Source: Trogon surrucura (lineage: Eukaryota; Chordata; Aves; Trogoniformes; Trogonidae). From it: a stretch of DNA of 64,000 bases. A model generated the notes under the pieces. The model saw only the letters and a program-made list of their open reading frames with translations, was not told the origin of the DNA and ran no database searches. Below, piece after piece: positions 13,758 to 27,238 of this stretch. The position numbers were made by a program, and so were the translations under genes. The stretch is from NCBI GenBank assembly GCA_020746105.1, contig CM036622.1:9985487-10049486 (forward strand), written 5' to 3'. The stretch's first letter is position 1. Every line of letters begins with the position of its first letter.

Positions 13758-16700
13758 TGAAATGCAGGAAAGGCTTGTATTACATGCTTATGTTCCCCTT
13801 CTGGCTGTCAAGTGTTTTACCTGTATATCTTCCTGTCTGAAGAAGCATATCTGAAAACATAATTGTGGCAAGACTAGGCAGGGACATCAAACCAGCTGTC
13901 TGTCATGCTTTTCTGCAGGATTTCAGTTCAGATTCCTGGTCGACTTCTGATTTATAGATCTTCTGTCTTTGCCCCCTCTGCTTCGAAGATCATCCATTCT
14001 ACCTGCATCTAAATACTCTCTATTTTGCCCATCTTAGGCCCAGATTCTTTCCTCTCTCTCCCATGCTTTTACACCAGTGTGCATTTACATTTTGTCTTAT
14101 ATTTATGCCTCATTTGTATCTCTGTGAAACAGAAGAGAATCAAGCCTTACAATTGTAAACAAGAAATCACCAGAGACACAATAGTATTCCTACCCACTTT
14201 GATTATTTTCCTGTAAATAAAAGATAATTGGAAAAGCCTAACTGAAATGGATCCTGATTTTCTGAAACATTGAATGAAGTTGTCCTAAATCAAAATTATA
14301 TCAGCTATTCATGTAACAATCATGAGACTGAAGAGAAAAATAATGCATTGTCAAAACAGCTAAGAAATATTATCAATATTGTTTTTCTGTCTCAGGAAAC
14401 AATAGCAGTCTTTGAGCTGCAGAGTGGTATATTCTCATTCAGGTAAGTGGCTTGCAGAAATCCAAGAAATCTGCCCTGCTGTTCCCAGAATGGTTCATGT
14501 CACAAAAGCTAAATTTCAGGATGGCAGGGGTAGTGACAGAAGCCTAGGAGAGGACTCGCTGCTGGCTAGGAGAAATAAAAAATTATCAGCAAAACTGGCC
14601 AGGGCTGCAGAAATGACCAATAAGAATTATGCAGGTTTTGTATATAGAGGTGAGGGTGGAGGAGATGCAGAAGGAAGCAGTGCCACAACCCAGTCTCAAA
14701 ATTCAGTCAACCCAAAGCAAAACTGTAAAAGCCGCTAAGGAGCAAAACTTAGCATATGCTTCTGTTTCTACTCTGAAGAAAAAAGTAAACTGTAAAAGAT
14801 AATATTTTTAGAAAGATACTGGGCAACATAATTATCTAGGAGACATGTCTGTGGTTTTAATTATATATGAATATTAGTACACAGTCAAGATTCTGCAAAA
14901 TGTCTTTTCAAAATGAAAATTGAGTGTGATGACAATTCTTCATATTATTCTAAAGAACGCTGCTGTAATCTTAAATGGATTTTAAGACCTGCTGCCCTAA
15001 AGTAGCTGTCAATGCATGTTTGTTGAAATATTGTTGTCACTCACTGAAATATGTGCCAAAGTAGAGCTTGCCTTCCCGTAAATGATAACTTTTAATGCTG
15101 TTAATGAAGTAATGTTCTGCTAATGCATTCAATATTTTTTCTTGGAGCAAGAACCACAGCTTCTGGATTTCAGTCTATGTTTGTGGTGCCATCCTTTCTG
15201 ATTTTCATAGCTGCTTCTAAGTTGTAGAGTAGCCATTAAACTTATCAGCAATGACAGCTTTGGAAAGATAGCAATACTGTATGCTGGAGATGATTACCAA
15301 GGCCTTTATTACTTGAGTGCTTAGAAACAGAGAAGCACTGTAATATCTAAATCCTACAAAAGCTGATTATTTTCCTCCTGAGCTTCAGACACAGATCAGG
15401 AAAATGCACATGGATAGTAGGAAAGGAGCTGCAAAACCAGGGTTGCTGGAAATGTTGCTCTGGGCCAGGTATCTTTGTCCAACATCCTATTTATCAGTTC
15501 TGAACTGCTAGGGACCTTAACCTGAAAAAAAACCCAAACCACTCAGTGCACTGAGTCTAATTATTACTGTAGTAACTTATATGGTACAGATTTTTAATCT
15601 CTACTTATCTGTACATATTGTGAAGCAGTGAGAGAATACAGAACATCGATATATTTGAGATAGAAATCAATGAGCAAACAGCAGAGCAATAGCAAGACAA
15701 GACTTCATTCAGAGAGAAGAGAGAAACCACAACTTTTTCAGAAGGAGCTATGGGAGGAGCTTCATCCTGCATTCACTGTAGACAACCTCTTTCTGAATAA
15801 TGCTGGATAAACAAAAGATGAAGAGTTGATCCTTCCAGGACATAAATGTACAATTCCAGGTATAGAACATCTTTTTAAATAAAATTTTTGCTTCAGTCAT
15901 TACATAGGTGTTTTTTTTTTTTTCTCTAAGGGATTCAAAGCAACAGCAGCAAAACATTCACTTCTTTTTAAGTACTGGACTGCCTCTCCTATGTCTTCCA
16001 TAAAATGGAGTTCAAACAAAGAATACAAACATTGGCCTCTGAGATTTTCTGAGGCAAGCTTTGAAGCTAAAGAGAAATAATCCAAGAAAGGACATATCAG
16101 CAAGAAACAATCAGACCTGCAAAACAAAAGCTCCAACCTGAAAAACAGAAGCTCAGACCTTCAGGTCTGACCTGCAAGCCCCTACTGAGATGCTTCAATA
16201 CAGTGGTCCAGACCCAACTTTCTCAGTCAATACAATGCCCAGAAGATGTTTCTCATTTTGGTCATGGTGATAGAGAACTAAAACCAAGGTCAATATAGCA
16301 AGTAAATCTTCTCCAATGAACTTTGGTTGTATGAGCCAAACTTGAGGCAGGCATGTGTGAGACATATGGCCACATTAATTCCTAGCTGACGTGTAATTTT
16401 TTTAAGACCTCAAATTCCCTGAGACTGACAAGAAATAAACAGTTAAATTCACACCTCTGGCACGCGTTGTATACATTGCGTGGACTTCCTGGCACTTACA
16501 TTTTCTGTGATTAAACAGATCTTGGCAGGTTCGCAGTCTCACATATCCATTAAAGCATGAGAGAAAAATCCTAGCATTTTTGAACTAACCAAAGTCTATT
16601 CAATACTTACAAATTGCTTGTAGCGCTATGTAATTGCTAAAAAGCTTGGCAAGACAGAAAAATTCCACCTACTTGCAAATTTTAAACAAATGCGTATTTT

Positions 16701-18038
16701 CCCACAGAAAGTTCAAAGCATTTAGTTTTGCAACTGTAAGTAGACACCACTCCTGAGAGTAGTGAAAAGTCTTCTCCTGTTGATCAAGAAAACCCTTTGC
16801 ACCACTTAAAACGAGCAAAGAAACAATTTCAAAGACGGGCATAACAGTGCACAAACTCACACTGGTTCCACCTACTGAAGACACACATCTACTGGAAAAG
16901 ATGGACTTAGGCAGCGATGTAACAGGCCCTCCTTGGAAAGGTGGCTTTACAAAAGGGAGAAGAAGGTCTCCTCCCCTATGGCTGGAAAGAAGTGGTACCC
17001 ATGAACAAGTCACAGGAAAAAGAGAAAGTCCCACCTATATGGGGTACATCCACAGCTGTAGAAAAATGATCTACACAGCAGTCAGAGTTCACTCTTCCAC
17101 TTCCACCCTCCAAGTGTGTGAGAGAGAGACGAGGATCTCAGTTACACAGAAATAAAAGAAAAATCAACAAGCTGTTGTGTTCGTGCAGGAACTCCCTTAA
17201 AAGAGCTTAAACCAAGCATCTGCTAGCTGAATGTTTTAGCAAGCACTACAGCAAGGTATTCGATTCTCTGGAGAAATGTAGCTGTAAGACAGCAAAGAAA
17301 GCAGGATGGGTCACCAGAGGGTCAAACATTTCAGAATTTCGTTAATGTTTTCTTGTTCTGATATGAAACCTCAAGTTAAAGATGTCACCATGCTAGGTTA
17401 AAGCTTTTGTTTAGATGTATGCACCCATGCTACTGCAAATAAAGAAAACTGCCTTTGAAATCTCTTGACGTTGAGTGCTGTCGTGAAGTGTACGCTTGAT
17501 ATTTACTACTATTCTCAGCAAAGTTACAAGCTCTCAAATTACATTAGGTCCATAAATGAAGAGAAAGTAAGCACTTATAAAATGAACTTCTGCACATGAA
17601 GTACTAAGAAATTCTTACCCAATAATTACCCAATATTTGAAGTCTCTCAGAGCCACCTTCAAGCAGTCAGAGAAATAAGAAAAAAGGCAAAGCCCCTTTG
17701 ACTGTATTTTTGTATTCTTCTCTCACAAGGAGAGGACTGTCTGGGCTGTTCTCTAAATTAAAACCTCCAAGTTCTTCCAAAGCAAACAAACAAAACAACA
17801 ACCAACCAAAACACCCAGCCCTCCCCTTCCTCCCCGACTTAGAAAATCTTACAGAAAAAAAAACAACGGGGGTGTTGGATTGCCAAAGAAAGACCTGGAG
17901 AAATCAGAAGACTAGCTGAGAAATCACTGTTCCAGAGAACATTCTGTGCTGCTTTTTAAAGTAAGAATCAAAATCTGTAATCCTAAGGTTAGAAAGAAAG
18001 GATATTTGGAAGAACGGTAGAAAGAAAATCCCACTCAC
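13758..18038. other. intergenic, no gene recognised
   Basis: AT-rich unique sequence with short chance frames only. Confidence 0.6.
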
Positions 18039-18180
18039 CTGGAAGATCATTTGAGACTTTTCCCCATTTCAAGAAGTGAAACGTGCCCAAGACCTGGTGG
18101 CGGTTACTGCCGCAGCCACGCGGGAAAAGAAGCTGCGCTGAGGGGAGGTCGGGGGAGCAGAGACATTAACGGTAACGGGC
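18039..18180 (-). other. candidate minus-strand first exon (OSBPL3 5' UTR?)
   Basis: A small GC-richer patch containing several CpGs ends on the minus strand in a textbook donor, TTCCAG|GTGAGTGGG. No coding frame is obvious, so it would be 5' UTR. In other vertebrates OSBPL3 lies on this side of CYCS on the same strand, with noncoding first exons and a very long first intron, so the location would fit. The start is a guess, and no OSBPL3 coding sequence is seen in the window. Confidence 0.25.
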
Positions 18181-21100
18181 AGTGAGAAGATCAAGATGAA
18201 AGACCACTCTGAGTGGCAAAACATCTCTCAGCACACCGGCCCAAACTCTCCCACCCAGACTGAACCCGTACATTACGGTGCACTAACTGGTAACAACTGA
18301 TCTCTTCCTCCATCCCCCTTTCTAACCCCAGTAGGAGTGGGCATAGAGTCGATGTGATCAGATCACAAAACAGGGACCAGAAAAAGCTTTCCAGAGTCCC
18401 AGCCTGAAGAAGTGTTTCACAGCCCTAACAGAAACACCCCAGCTGTCAGGCACCAAAATTTCATGGGTGCACAACTGGTGACAGCGCTGTCTCCAGGCCA
18501 GGTCATGAAACCATTGGAAAGGACTATCCCAGCTCACTTTGTTGTGGCTTCTCCCTCTCCTGCATTCCTGGTGACAGCATCAGTGCTATAGACAGCACTG
18601 ATTTGATTGATATGAGAAAAACAAAAACCAACCGCTTTGCCAAAGGAATAATTTTCTCAAAATCTTGAAAGAGTGAAAAAAAGGTTAATAGAAACCATTT
18701 TCTGACAAAAAAATTAGAAATTTGCCTAACCTGATCAGTCAGAGGCTGCGTTTGTTAGACATCAAAAATTGGTGTTGAAGAGCCAAACACACGGCATGAT
18801 AGTAGATGTGGATTCACTGGGCTTTGGGTCTTTTTATCTTCTCTTGTCGATGACTGTTTTGATCACTTGACTTTCAACTGAGTTCTGAACTGGCACAGAG
18901 CAGATCAGACAACTATCATTTTCAAATTTAAAAAAAAATCTACAATGTAAATGTAATTTAGGCCATGCTCCCCATTAATGGTTTTTTGTATATTCTGGCT
19001 AAGAAACGAAGGCTGTTTTTCATGCTGACTGTACTGTATGACTACTCTCCCCCATGCTAGAGCCCTTCTTTGTTGCCCTTTTATCTATATTATGTTCACC
19101 TAACTACTGAAGGTTACTGACCTGTGCTTTTCAGGTAAGATCTGACGCCGGAGCAAAATTTAAAGCTATGCCATCAACGGCAGCGTTAACTCAAGCATGC
19201 TGCGTAAACAGGGACATCAGACTCGTGTTACAGAAGGATCAGAGCTTACAGCCCTGCAAAAAATCATCTGATACGTGCACTGAGTAAAAATCACACCATT
19301 TCTCAGCTGGCTGATTTGCTAATGTGGAATATATATTGCTAAAATCAGTGGAAGCAAAGTACAGACTGCTGGAGCCAGGTAACCTCAGTTGGACGACTTC
19401 ACAGAGCTGAAGCAAAATTAAAGGCATCCAACCAAAGGTGTATTCGTTGAACACACACAGAGTTGCCAAACCTTCAGCTGAAGGTAGGCAGGTTTGGGTT
19501 TTGTTGCTTTTGGGTTTCCATGGCCCTCCCTTTCATACTGCAATACCTGGCTCAACAGGTTAGAGCACAGGCACACTCTTTTCTATCCTATGACCCTGTT
19601 CATTTGTAGAAGACTCCTCTGTATTCTTGATAGATTTGCTGATGTGGAAGTATCTTTCAACTGCAAAGCTCTCCCTTCGAAATGCTTCTTTCTGTGGGGA
19701 GTTATTTCTGATGTGTCATTGCACGGTGGCATAGGGAGATGTCACCTTTCCGAGAATTCAGGGTGACAGCAAATGCACATATCAGCCGAAGTTTAATGTC
19801 TGATCACACTGCTCCTGATAGAGTTAGGCACTGAAAACAAGCTTAACTTCCAACACACACATAGACCATGGATTGATATGAAAAAAAGCAGCATGGTCTT
19901 TTGAAGAGTTGCAAAAGCTTCATGTTTGGGCATGTGGCAGAAAATCCATACTGATAGTTAAATTATCATTGATAACCCTATGAGAAATATCCCAGCCAAG
20001 TAAAATTCTGATTCAGTGTTGAAAGCGTTAGTTTTCCTGGGACCTTAAATAGTAACAGTGCTAGTATTTAGTTATAAAACTTTCATGGTTTTCTGAGCAA
20101 TTTGAGTCTATTATCAAACACCACTCATAGAACAATATTAAAACCAGAATTAAAGTGCATGTTTACTAATAAAATTCATCATGTTCTTACCTAACTGCTA
20201 GTGGAGAGACTATATTACAATCTGTATATCCATTTCAAGCATAATACGTCAACTGCTGATATCAGTGTGAGCTCCAGAGAAGGAACAAAGCCAGGGAACG
20301 CATTAGAGATTGCCACTTTTGATTAAGATTCTTTGAGTAGTCAGAAAGAAACATTTTGCTTTCTGATTTTTACTTACCGTCTGAATAGATTGAAATTTAA
20401 TACAGGTTATTTCAAACTTGAGTTAGCCTGATGAAATATGAAACACCAATCAGTTTAAGAATTCAGAAGACCCTAAATTTACTGCAGACATATCAATGTG
20501 TTCAGATGGATTAATCACCTCCAGTCCTAATCGCTTTTTGTACAAATAATCTTTGGCTTTCAAACTATCTGAGGTTTTTTCAAACTGACATTCAAGTGCG
20601 CTTCTGCAGCTTTTCAGTGCATTGGCTCCCCCTCCTGTTCATTTGGTGTAAGCAATAAACTAGTCAAATGTTGCCAGTTACAGAAGTTACTTGGTACCTA
20701 CCATGGTTGCTTTTTGGAAGCATGTGTCTGAGGCTCATAAAACCCCCTATTTCTCATCTATGCCTGTGAAGGACACAGTATTTGTTCAATACATACGAAT
20801 ATCTGTGTCCAAAGCAGTGGTGCATACAAAATAATACAACTCCATTGTGTGAGGGATAGTTAAAAAAAAAATAAAATATCATTTCCAGTGATTTTTTTAA
20901 AAAAAGATTTTAAATGATGAAAAAGACAATGAAAAAAAGAACTTTCAAGTGAAGTCATTACCTGGAAACTTTAAAAAAACAATCTACTACAAAATTAAGA
21001 GACATGTAAATTGAAGAGTACATTTGAATAGGGAAGTGCAAGGTGGTGCCTGCAGTTCAACTGATACAAAAGAAGTATAAATTGTACAGTAACAGGTAAA

Positions 21101-23852
21101 ATGAAGAAGAGAACGACCAGATGGGTAAGATAACCAATGACAATTTGTACATGAGAATCAGAATTAAAACCAGTCGCTATAGCAAAAAAATCTGTGGAGT
21201 TGAAAATGTGGTACCTTCCCTTTAAAAATAGCACTGGAAAGAACTCCAGATCTAATATGAATAGCAGGTAAACTGACAGGATAATTAGAAATAAAATTAC
21301 ACAGTCCCATAAGATACGTGTTAAGATATGCAGAAACCTCATTTCCATTCCCCTTGTCTCCAGGAACAATGAATCAGCAGTAGAAGGAGAAATGCTACAA
21401 ATGATTTCAGGGAAAAGCTGGTTAGTCAGTGTCGGCACATTCCGGCAGTGAAACCTGGGTGAGAGCACCAGGTTCTTGAGGCTACATGTAGGTGACGCCA
21501 ATGATATTTTTTAAATCCCGTGTATGTGGTGCATTTTTCCTACTTGTCTGGAAGCAAGTGGGAATGCCCATGTGATCATGCTGCAGCTCACAGTAAGTAA
21601 CATCCGAGATACATTGCAGGTAGAAGACACAGAAAACTTACTTGCTTTTGTTAGCTTTGTTACAAATTTATAATTTAAAAAGATCAATAAAAGGCAATGT
21701 CACATAGATTAAGAACCATCAGTCATCTTAAAAGGAGTTTATCACCAGTCAGCCACAACTGAATGGGGACATCAGCAGCGAAATTCTACAGATTATTTTA
21801 AGGATGAGCAAACACTGCTTGATGTTTCCATCAACAGCTTTTGAGTGCTTATGACCAAAAGACTGGCAGTATGGTAAGACAGGGACAGCACAGTCTTACG
21901 TATAAAAATACATTTTAACGCATACAGAGAATGAGGAAGGGGAAGATGCATCTGGAGAGTGGATGATTCTGAAAAGAATAAGGCAGGGGGCTCACATTGC
22001 TTGAGCAAGCTGCAGTGAACAGCACTAATGAGATGGAAAACCAGTAGAGTAATGACTTCTAATCTCATCTGCCAGGTTTATTTTTATCCAAGACTGTTTA
22101 AAATTAAATGCATAAACAACCTGGAAAGAACACACTCTCTCCCCTGCTCCAAGGTATGCGTTTTGAACGCTATGCTATAGTTAGCTCCTCCTTTGCTCCT
22201 TTTCTTCCTGGCTCTTCTTTTTCATAAATCACAGCTTCAGTGGAGGAATAGAGCATCCTCTTCTCAGTGCACATGTTGGGTTTGGTGGTTAATGCAGCCT
22301 TCTGGAAATTTGGGGATGTGAATCTGTATCCTGTCACAAAAGGAAACGTCATCCATGTCCCCTACCTCTTGTGAGATCTCTAAGCAGAAACCAATTATTC
22401 AAAAGGTGACTAGCCTATTTTCTGTATTTCAGATCAAAAAGAAGAATCCTGGAAAAGAACAATCCTCGAAAAGAACAATCCTGGAAAAGAACACGTGATT
22501 ACTTACATGCAAGCTCTGACTCATGGGCAGATGGTAATAACCACCTGGCGTCCTGACTCGGCCATTAGAGTGCTGGGAAGGGAGAGTGTTCCACAGCCTG
22601 CCCCAGGGTTAGCATTTCCTACTGCTAGCGCTGGGCTGCTCACCTCCCAGCATAAACTGGTTTTCAGGACATCAGTCTGAAATGGTTCAACTCATCCTAT
22701 ATGCGGTAACACAGAGACTTCTGTTGGCTTTGGCCCTGGAAGAGTTTTTAGAATGTGTTTCAAATAAAAGCAAATGATGAGGCTTACTGCAGAGGTAAAT
22801 GTGTGCACTTTGATGGCTTCTGATATACATGAAAGACTAGAATATTTAATAATTCTTAACTATTAGCTGTTTAATTTCTGTTCTCCCCTTGAAAGTACAA
22901 TGCATCACATTCTTGGGGGTCACTGGTACTGGATTTTATCCTAAAAAAGGAAAGTATTATATAATCCCACACACTACTAGATCTATTAAAATGAACAGAT
23001 CTTTAACTCAAGTGATTATCTACAATTGCATGGATGGCTATGAATGGAACTTTCCCAAATTTAGCTGTTTGTAGAGTAATTACACTTAAATTCTTAGGAC
23101 TAAATAAAACAAAGAGCTTCTGTATCACTAAATTTCACTGTGATGCATAAAAAATAACTTCTATAATTTTAGAAGTATCCTACCTGTTTCATTTTTCATA
23201 CTGCAAAGAAGTCCACTTTTGAATTTTACTTTTTTCCCAGTCATTATCGACATGGACAATCTTCACGCATTTGCATAACTGCATGTGACAATATTACGAG
23301 ATCAGTTTTAAAGGTGTTCCCCATTGCATCTGTAAACTACTACCCAAGAACCATTCTTATGGGATGGTGCAATGTTTGGCAATGGTGCCTCGATTTCCTA
23401 ATTTGGAACTGTAAAAGGAGGTACTGAAATACCAAATCTCTAGACCGGTATCACTGTCAGAAAGAAAAACACTAAACTCGCTACTTCAAGGACAAGGACA
23501 AAGCCCACTCCTACTCTGTAAAAGTCAAAAAAACTAACGCTTGATTCCACAAGCAATCCGGACGCTTCCCTCCCAGCCTCCAAAAAAGCCACCCAGGCCC
23601 GTGCATTACCACTTACCTCAGGTCATCCTTCATTTCAATATCCTGGCTTCGCTGATCCACTACTAGAAATACTTTAGGTATTGTGTTTGCCCAGTGGTCA
23701 ACGGCTGCTGTTGTCTACTACAACAAATCTTAAAAGCTGTCACTGTCTAGGGCTGTACACATGGAAAGAAAGATGTAATTTTAAAGGTCAAAAGGGTCTT
23801 TTCCCTACAATGTAAAATTTCAAGGATGAGGGCTGAGCCAGCCACAGAACAC
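18181..23852. other. intergenic, one long AT-rich open frame of doubtful meaning
   Basis: Contains a 168-codon minus-strand frame (20995-21501) and the 16-bp tandem repeat. No known family is recognised. Confidence 0.5.
22445..22492. repeat. three tandem copies of a 16-bp unit
   Basis: The unit AATCCTGGAAAAGAAC is repeated three times with a single G-to-C change in the middle copy. It is followed directly by CACGTG. Confidence 0.9.
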
Positions 23853-24536
23853 TGACACATGCTCTCTAACCCCTCTCCCTCCCCAAAATGGGAAGGGAAA
23901 GGGAGTAAGCCAGAGAGACTTACGGACTGGAAGAATAAAGCAGTTTTAATGAAACAGTAAGAGTACTAATATGGAAATATGAAAATAATGAACCATATAT
24001 AAACCTGGCATTGAGCCCAACTCCCTGCCGATAGTGGCACTGGGGAAGCCCCAGGCTCAGCAGCAGAGGGGAGCTGGATACAGGAACTCAGGAGCAGGAT
24101 CAAAGGCAGAAGAATGGGCAGAGTTCTCCTTGGACACTCGTCATTAAAAAAAAAAGCAAAAAAAGGAAGTGCTAAACCTCTGTGATCCCTGTTTTATACT
24201 GAATATGACATTGAATGAAATCCTCTCGTTGGTCACAGATTCTGTCTGTTACCCCCTGCAGGTGCAACCTTTTACTTTCTTGTGACCCCTTTTACTACCT
24301 GGCCTCTGCAAGGTGGGATGCAAGATCTAGCAGTGACCCTGGTTATTATAGGAACAAAGAACATTTTTCTGTAACAATCCTTGGCAGCAACAATGAACAT
24401 CAGGCGTTATCACTTCCAGTAGCAGAGTCTGCAAAAACAGGCTGTTAACTTCAGAAAGAGCAGTCTCTCAGAGGAGACTGAGCTGACAAGCAAAATCACT
24501 GAACAGAATTGGTTCTGTTTAGCTCAAACCAGGATG
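23853..24536 (-). mobile_element. solo LTR of an avian endogenous retrovirus (ERVL-like), old
   Basis: About 680 bp that aligns along its whole length with 60297-61023, in the same orientation. On the minus strand it starts near TCCTGGTTTGAGCTAAACAG, a start typical of avian ERV long terminal repeats. It has an ATTAAA-type signal near its 3' part and ends GGGTTAGAGAGCATGTGTCA. No internal retroviral genes flank it, so it looks like a recombined solo LTR. I could not recognise target-site duplications. Divergence from the second copy is high by eye (roughly a fifth), suggesting an old insertion. Confidence 0.6.
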
Positions 24537-26472
24537 TAAATCAAGGATGCATGCCCAGTCAGGAACTAGTAAGTTAAATTTTCTCCATCTTCAGTGGTGT
24601 CTGTGTAAACTGCATTTGCCTTTGCACCAAGGTCTCTAAAGCACAGATAGAAGAAGCCAAGCTAAACTGTGCCCCCTCCTTACTTTGGACAAAGGATCAC
24701 TCTGCGTTCTCCTGAAGGAGTTTTTCTGACGATGCATAACTTTTCACAAATTGTTGCTTGTGTGGAATTAAATGCCACCTTACTGCAAAATCTTTTTCTC
24801 TACAATCGGTTTCTTCTTTAGCTTAACTAGGGAAGAAGGGCAGCTTGGAGATCAGAGTCTTTTTTCACCTCATGAAGGTGCTGACAGGAGCCTCACAACT
24901 CTCCCTGCAATCCATTGTGACTGTTTCAGAAGACTGCAGAGGTGGGAAAGGGCACATTCCAAATATATGACTACTTCCAAGGATTTTGGCACAGTGCAAA
25001 CCAAGTTCTGCATAGCCATGAAGGTGTTATGATGAACATCACTTGTGAAAACTGGAAGAGTAATAAATCCCCACAATTTGAAGGCATCTCCTAATTAGCT
25101 TCCCATGAAGAAGTCGCTGTTGGTTGATATTAAGCCTGCCTTCCTATTTGCAAGAAATGCTGCTTGCACATTTGGTTTGGAAAAAATAAAAGATCACAGC
25201 ATGTGGTAGCAACCATTGAAATAGTTTGTTAGTAAACTTCATCCTTTTCAGTCATTAATTCAGAGTAACAGACCTTTGCAATTCAGCCCTTAGGCACACT
25301 GCTTGACCTAACTGAAACGCGGCCAATCCTACAGCACTGCTACAGCTTCCAAACTACCTGGAGCCGCTGTTTTCCACCCCAGTTGGGAAACAGCAAAACT
25401 GCTGCTCAGGAGAATAGTGGTGGAAGAATTTAGCTTTACTAGTTCTAGTCCAAACTACTTTCAAGTACATCTCACACCAACTCTGTTACATTTGCTATTT
25501 TTCCACACTGAGCCTTTTCTCACCTTGTTTTCTAATGATCCTGGACTCCCAACTTTTCTCTACATTGCTATTGTGTTTCCACTTAATTTCAGACACATAC
25601 AACAAACAAGACTTTTAATTTTTTTTTAATTTACAGTACTGATTGCTCTGAGTTATGCCTTACTGCTGGTACACAGTAAATACATTCATCTGAACAATTC
25701 ACTTAATATGAAAAAAAAAATAACGCAGTTAAAACATTAAAAATACTGCTTTACACTGTGCGTAACAGAACCTTCAGGAGTAATGACATCAGCTACAGCC
25801 AGGCACAGAGGAAGACTGTTTCCTTTTAGTCTACCAGCACATTCATTCCTATGCCCCTTCACCTGAAATTGCCTGTAACGGTAGGTATTAAGTGAATGTT
25901 TCTGCTGAATTAAGAAGATTCTAGAACTCTCAGTTTGGTCTTCAGCACGTGTATTTACAGAACAGGATCGTTTTCTGTTCTATTCATTACACCAAGAATG
26001 GCTATTTTCAGATGATTTCTTTAACAAAGGGTTTCAGTAACACTTAACGCAAAGATGTTTCTGAAGGGGAGTTTACAGTACTGGTACATGCAGCTGTCAG
26101 TCGGGATAAATTAGGTTACATGCTTCTCCAAGATAAAGATGGGGAGGCACAACTGCCATTTCACAAAGAGTACTTAAGTCAGATGACGTGTACTCTTATC
26201 GCAAGCTTTAAACAGATTAATCTATACCACAGCACCTAGCCCTGATTAAATTTAGAAAAATATTTTCTTGAATGCTTTTTAGCCTTGGTTCTTTTTCTTT
26301 TTTCTTAAAATATTTAAAGTGATGCAACAGAAGACATACAGTGGGAGATGCCAAAAACCACCCTGCTTTTTAATCTGAAAGAACTGTGCTGTCAAAGCTG
26401 TTATGCTGTTGACAATTACTCGTTTTGATTATTTATAGATTTTTTTTTTGAACAATGAAGAGGCAGGAAATG
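24537..26472. other. intergenic, possible distal CYCS 3' UTR
   Basis: Downstream of CYCS on its strand. AT-rich, with no gene. Part may be transcribed if CYCS uses distal poly(A) sites. Confidence 0.5.
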
Positions 26473-26741
26473 TTTATTTATTTTTTTTTAATTCTGTGAT
26501 CAAGAGTGACCGAACATTATAGTTATTTAAATCAACCCAATTACATAGTTTCCACTGAGTTAATGGCTGCCAAACAAGCGTGTACTCCAGTGACCCACCA
26601 TGAGCAATGTTATCTGATGGGTGAGACAGATTTTAAGGTTAGACACAGTACATGTAAAAATAGAAAGTTTAAAAACCAATTGCATCACTGACACTTCCAC
26701 TGCCATCTCCTTTGTGAAATAAATAAGGCAGCACATAACTT
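26473..26741 (-). other. CYCS: CYCS 3' UTR with candidate poly(A) signal
   Basis: Sequence downstream of the TAA stop on the minus strand. The first AATAAA hexamer read on that strand is at 26473-26478, in an A/T-rich patch, and would give a UTR of about 270 nt plus the cleavage distance. Vertebrate CYCS mRNAs often use several poly(A) sites and much longer UTRs, so the region further left (25.6-26.4 kb) may also be transcribed. The boundary is inferred. Confidence 0.45.
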
Positions 26742-27230
26742 TTACTTTGCAGTGGCACTTTTCAGGTATGCTATTAAGTCTGCTCTCTCAGACTTCTTCT
26801 TAATACCCGCAAAAATCATCTTTGTTCCTGGGATATACTTCTTTGGATTTTCCAAATACTCCATCAGAGTATCCTCACCCCAGGTAATACCTGGAAAGAA
26901 GAATAAAAAGATAGTTCATGACTTCAAAAAAAACCAACCACGCTTACATTCTTGTCCTCTATATTATTTCACTTTTTAGCAGACTTCAATACTTCTAGAA
27001 CTATTACCTAGAAATTAATGTTTTTGACCCCAGTAACTCACAAGAACAAGTTTAAGTTTACCTTTATTCTTATTAGCATCCGTGTAAGAGAAACCTTCAG
27101 CTTGTCCAGTCTTGCGTCCAAATAGGCCATTCAGGTTGGGTCCAGTCTTGTGCTTGCCTCCCTTTTCAACTGTATGGCACTGGGAACATTTCTGCACAAA
27201 GATCTTCTTGCCCTTCTCAATATCTCCCAT
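26742..27230 (-). CDS. CYCS: cytochrome c, somatic (two coding exons, one 171-bp intron)
   Basis: Encodes the 105-residue mitochondrial electron carrier that shuttles electrons from complex III to complex IV in the intermembrane space and, when released, helps assemble the apoptosome. The first coding exon is 27062-27230 and the second is 26742-26890. The split codon is Gly56 (G|GT), the position known for vertebrate CYCS introns. The intron 26891-27061 begins GTAAAC and ends TTTCCAG. Visible residues (numbered without Met) are the CSQCH haem site with C14, C17 and H18, the axial ligand M80 in TKMIFAG, and the lysine-rich receptor-binding face. The ATG lies 8 nt after a TCTAG acceptor, so a noncoding first exon is expected. 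The frame is fully open and full length. Residue 33 is Asn rather than the usual His, and the C-terminus reads KSATAK. The introns show it is the parent gene, not a processed copy. Confidence 0.98.
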
Positions 27231-27238
27231 TTTCAGTG
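27231..27238 (-). other. CYCS: 5' UTR part of CYCS exon 2, with splice acceptor
   Basis: Eight bases (CACTGAAA on the minus strand) lie between a TCTAG acceptor and the start codon. This matches the vertebrate arrangement in which exon 1 is wholly noncoding and translation starts just inside exon 2. Confidence 0.85.

Noticed and set aside
13616-13840. Pro-Phe repeat protein
   Set aside because: Translation of the (CCCTTT)n microsatellite.
26742-27230. Processed cytochrome c pseudogene
   Set aside because: Introns at the ancestral position, canonical splice sites, an intact frame and an upstream CpG-island promoter show it is the functional gene.
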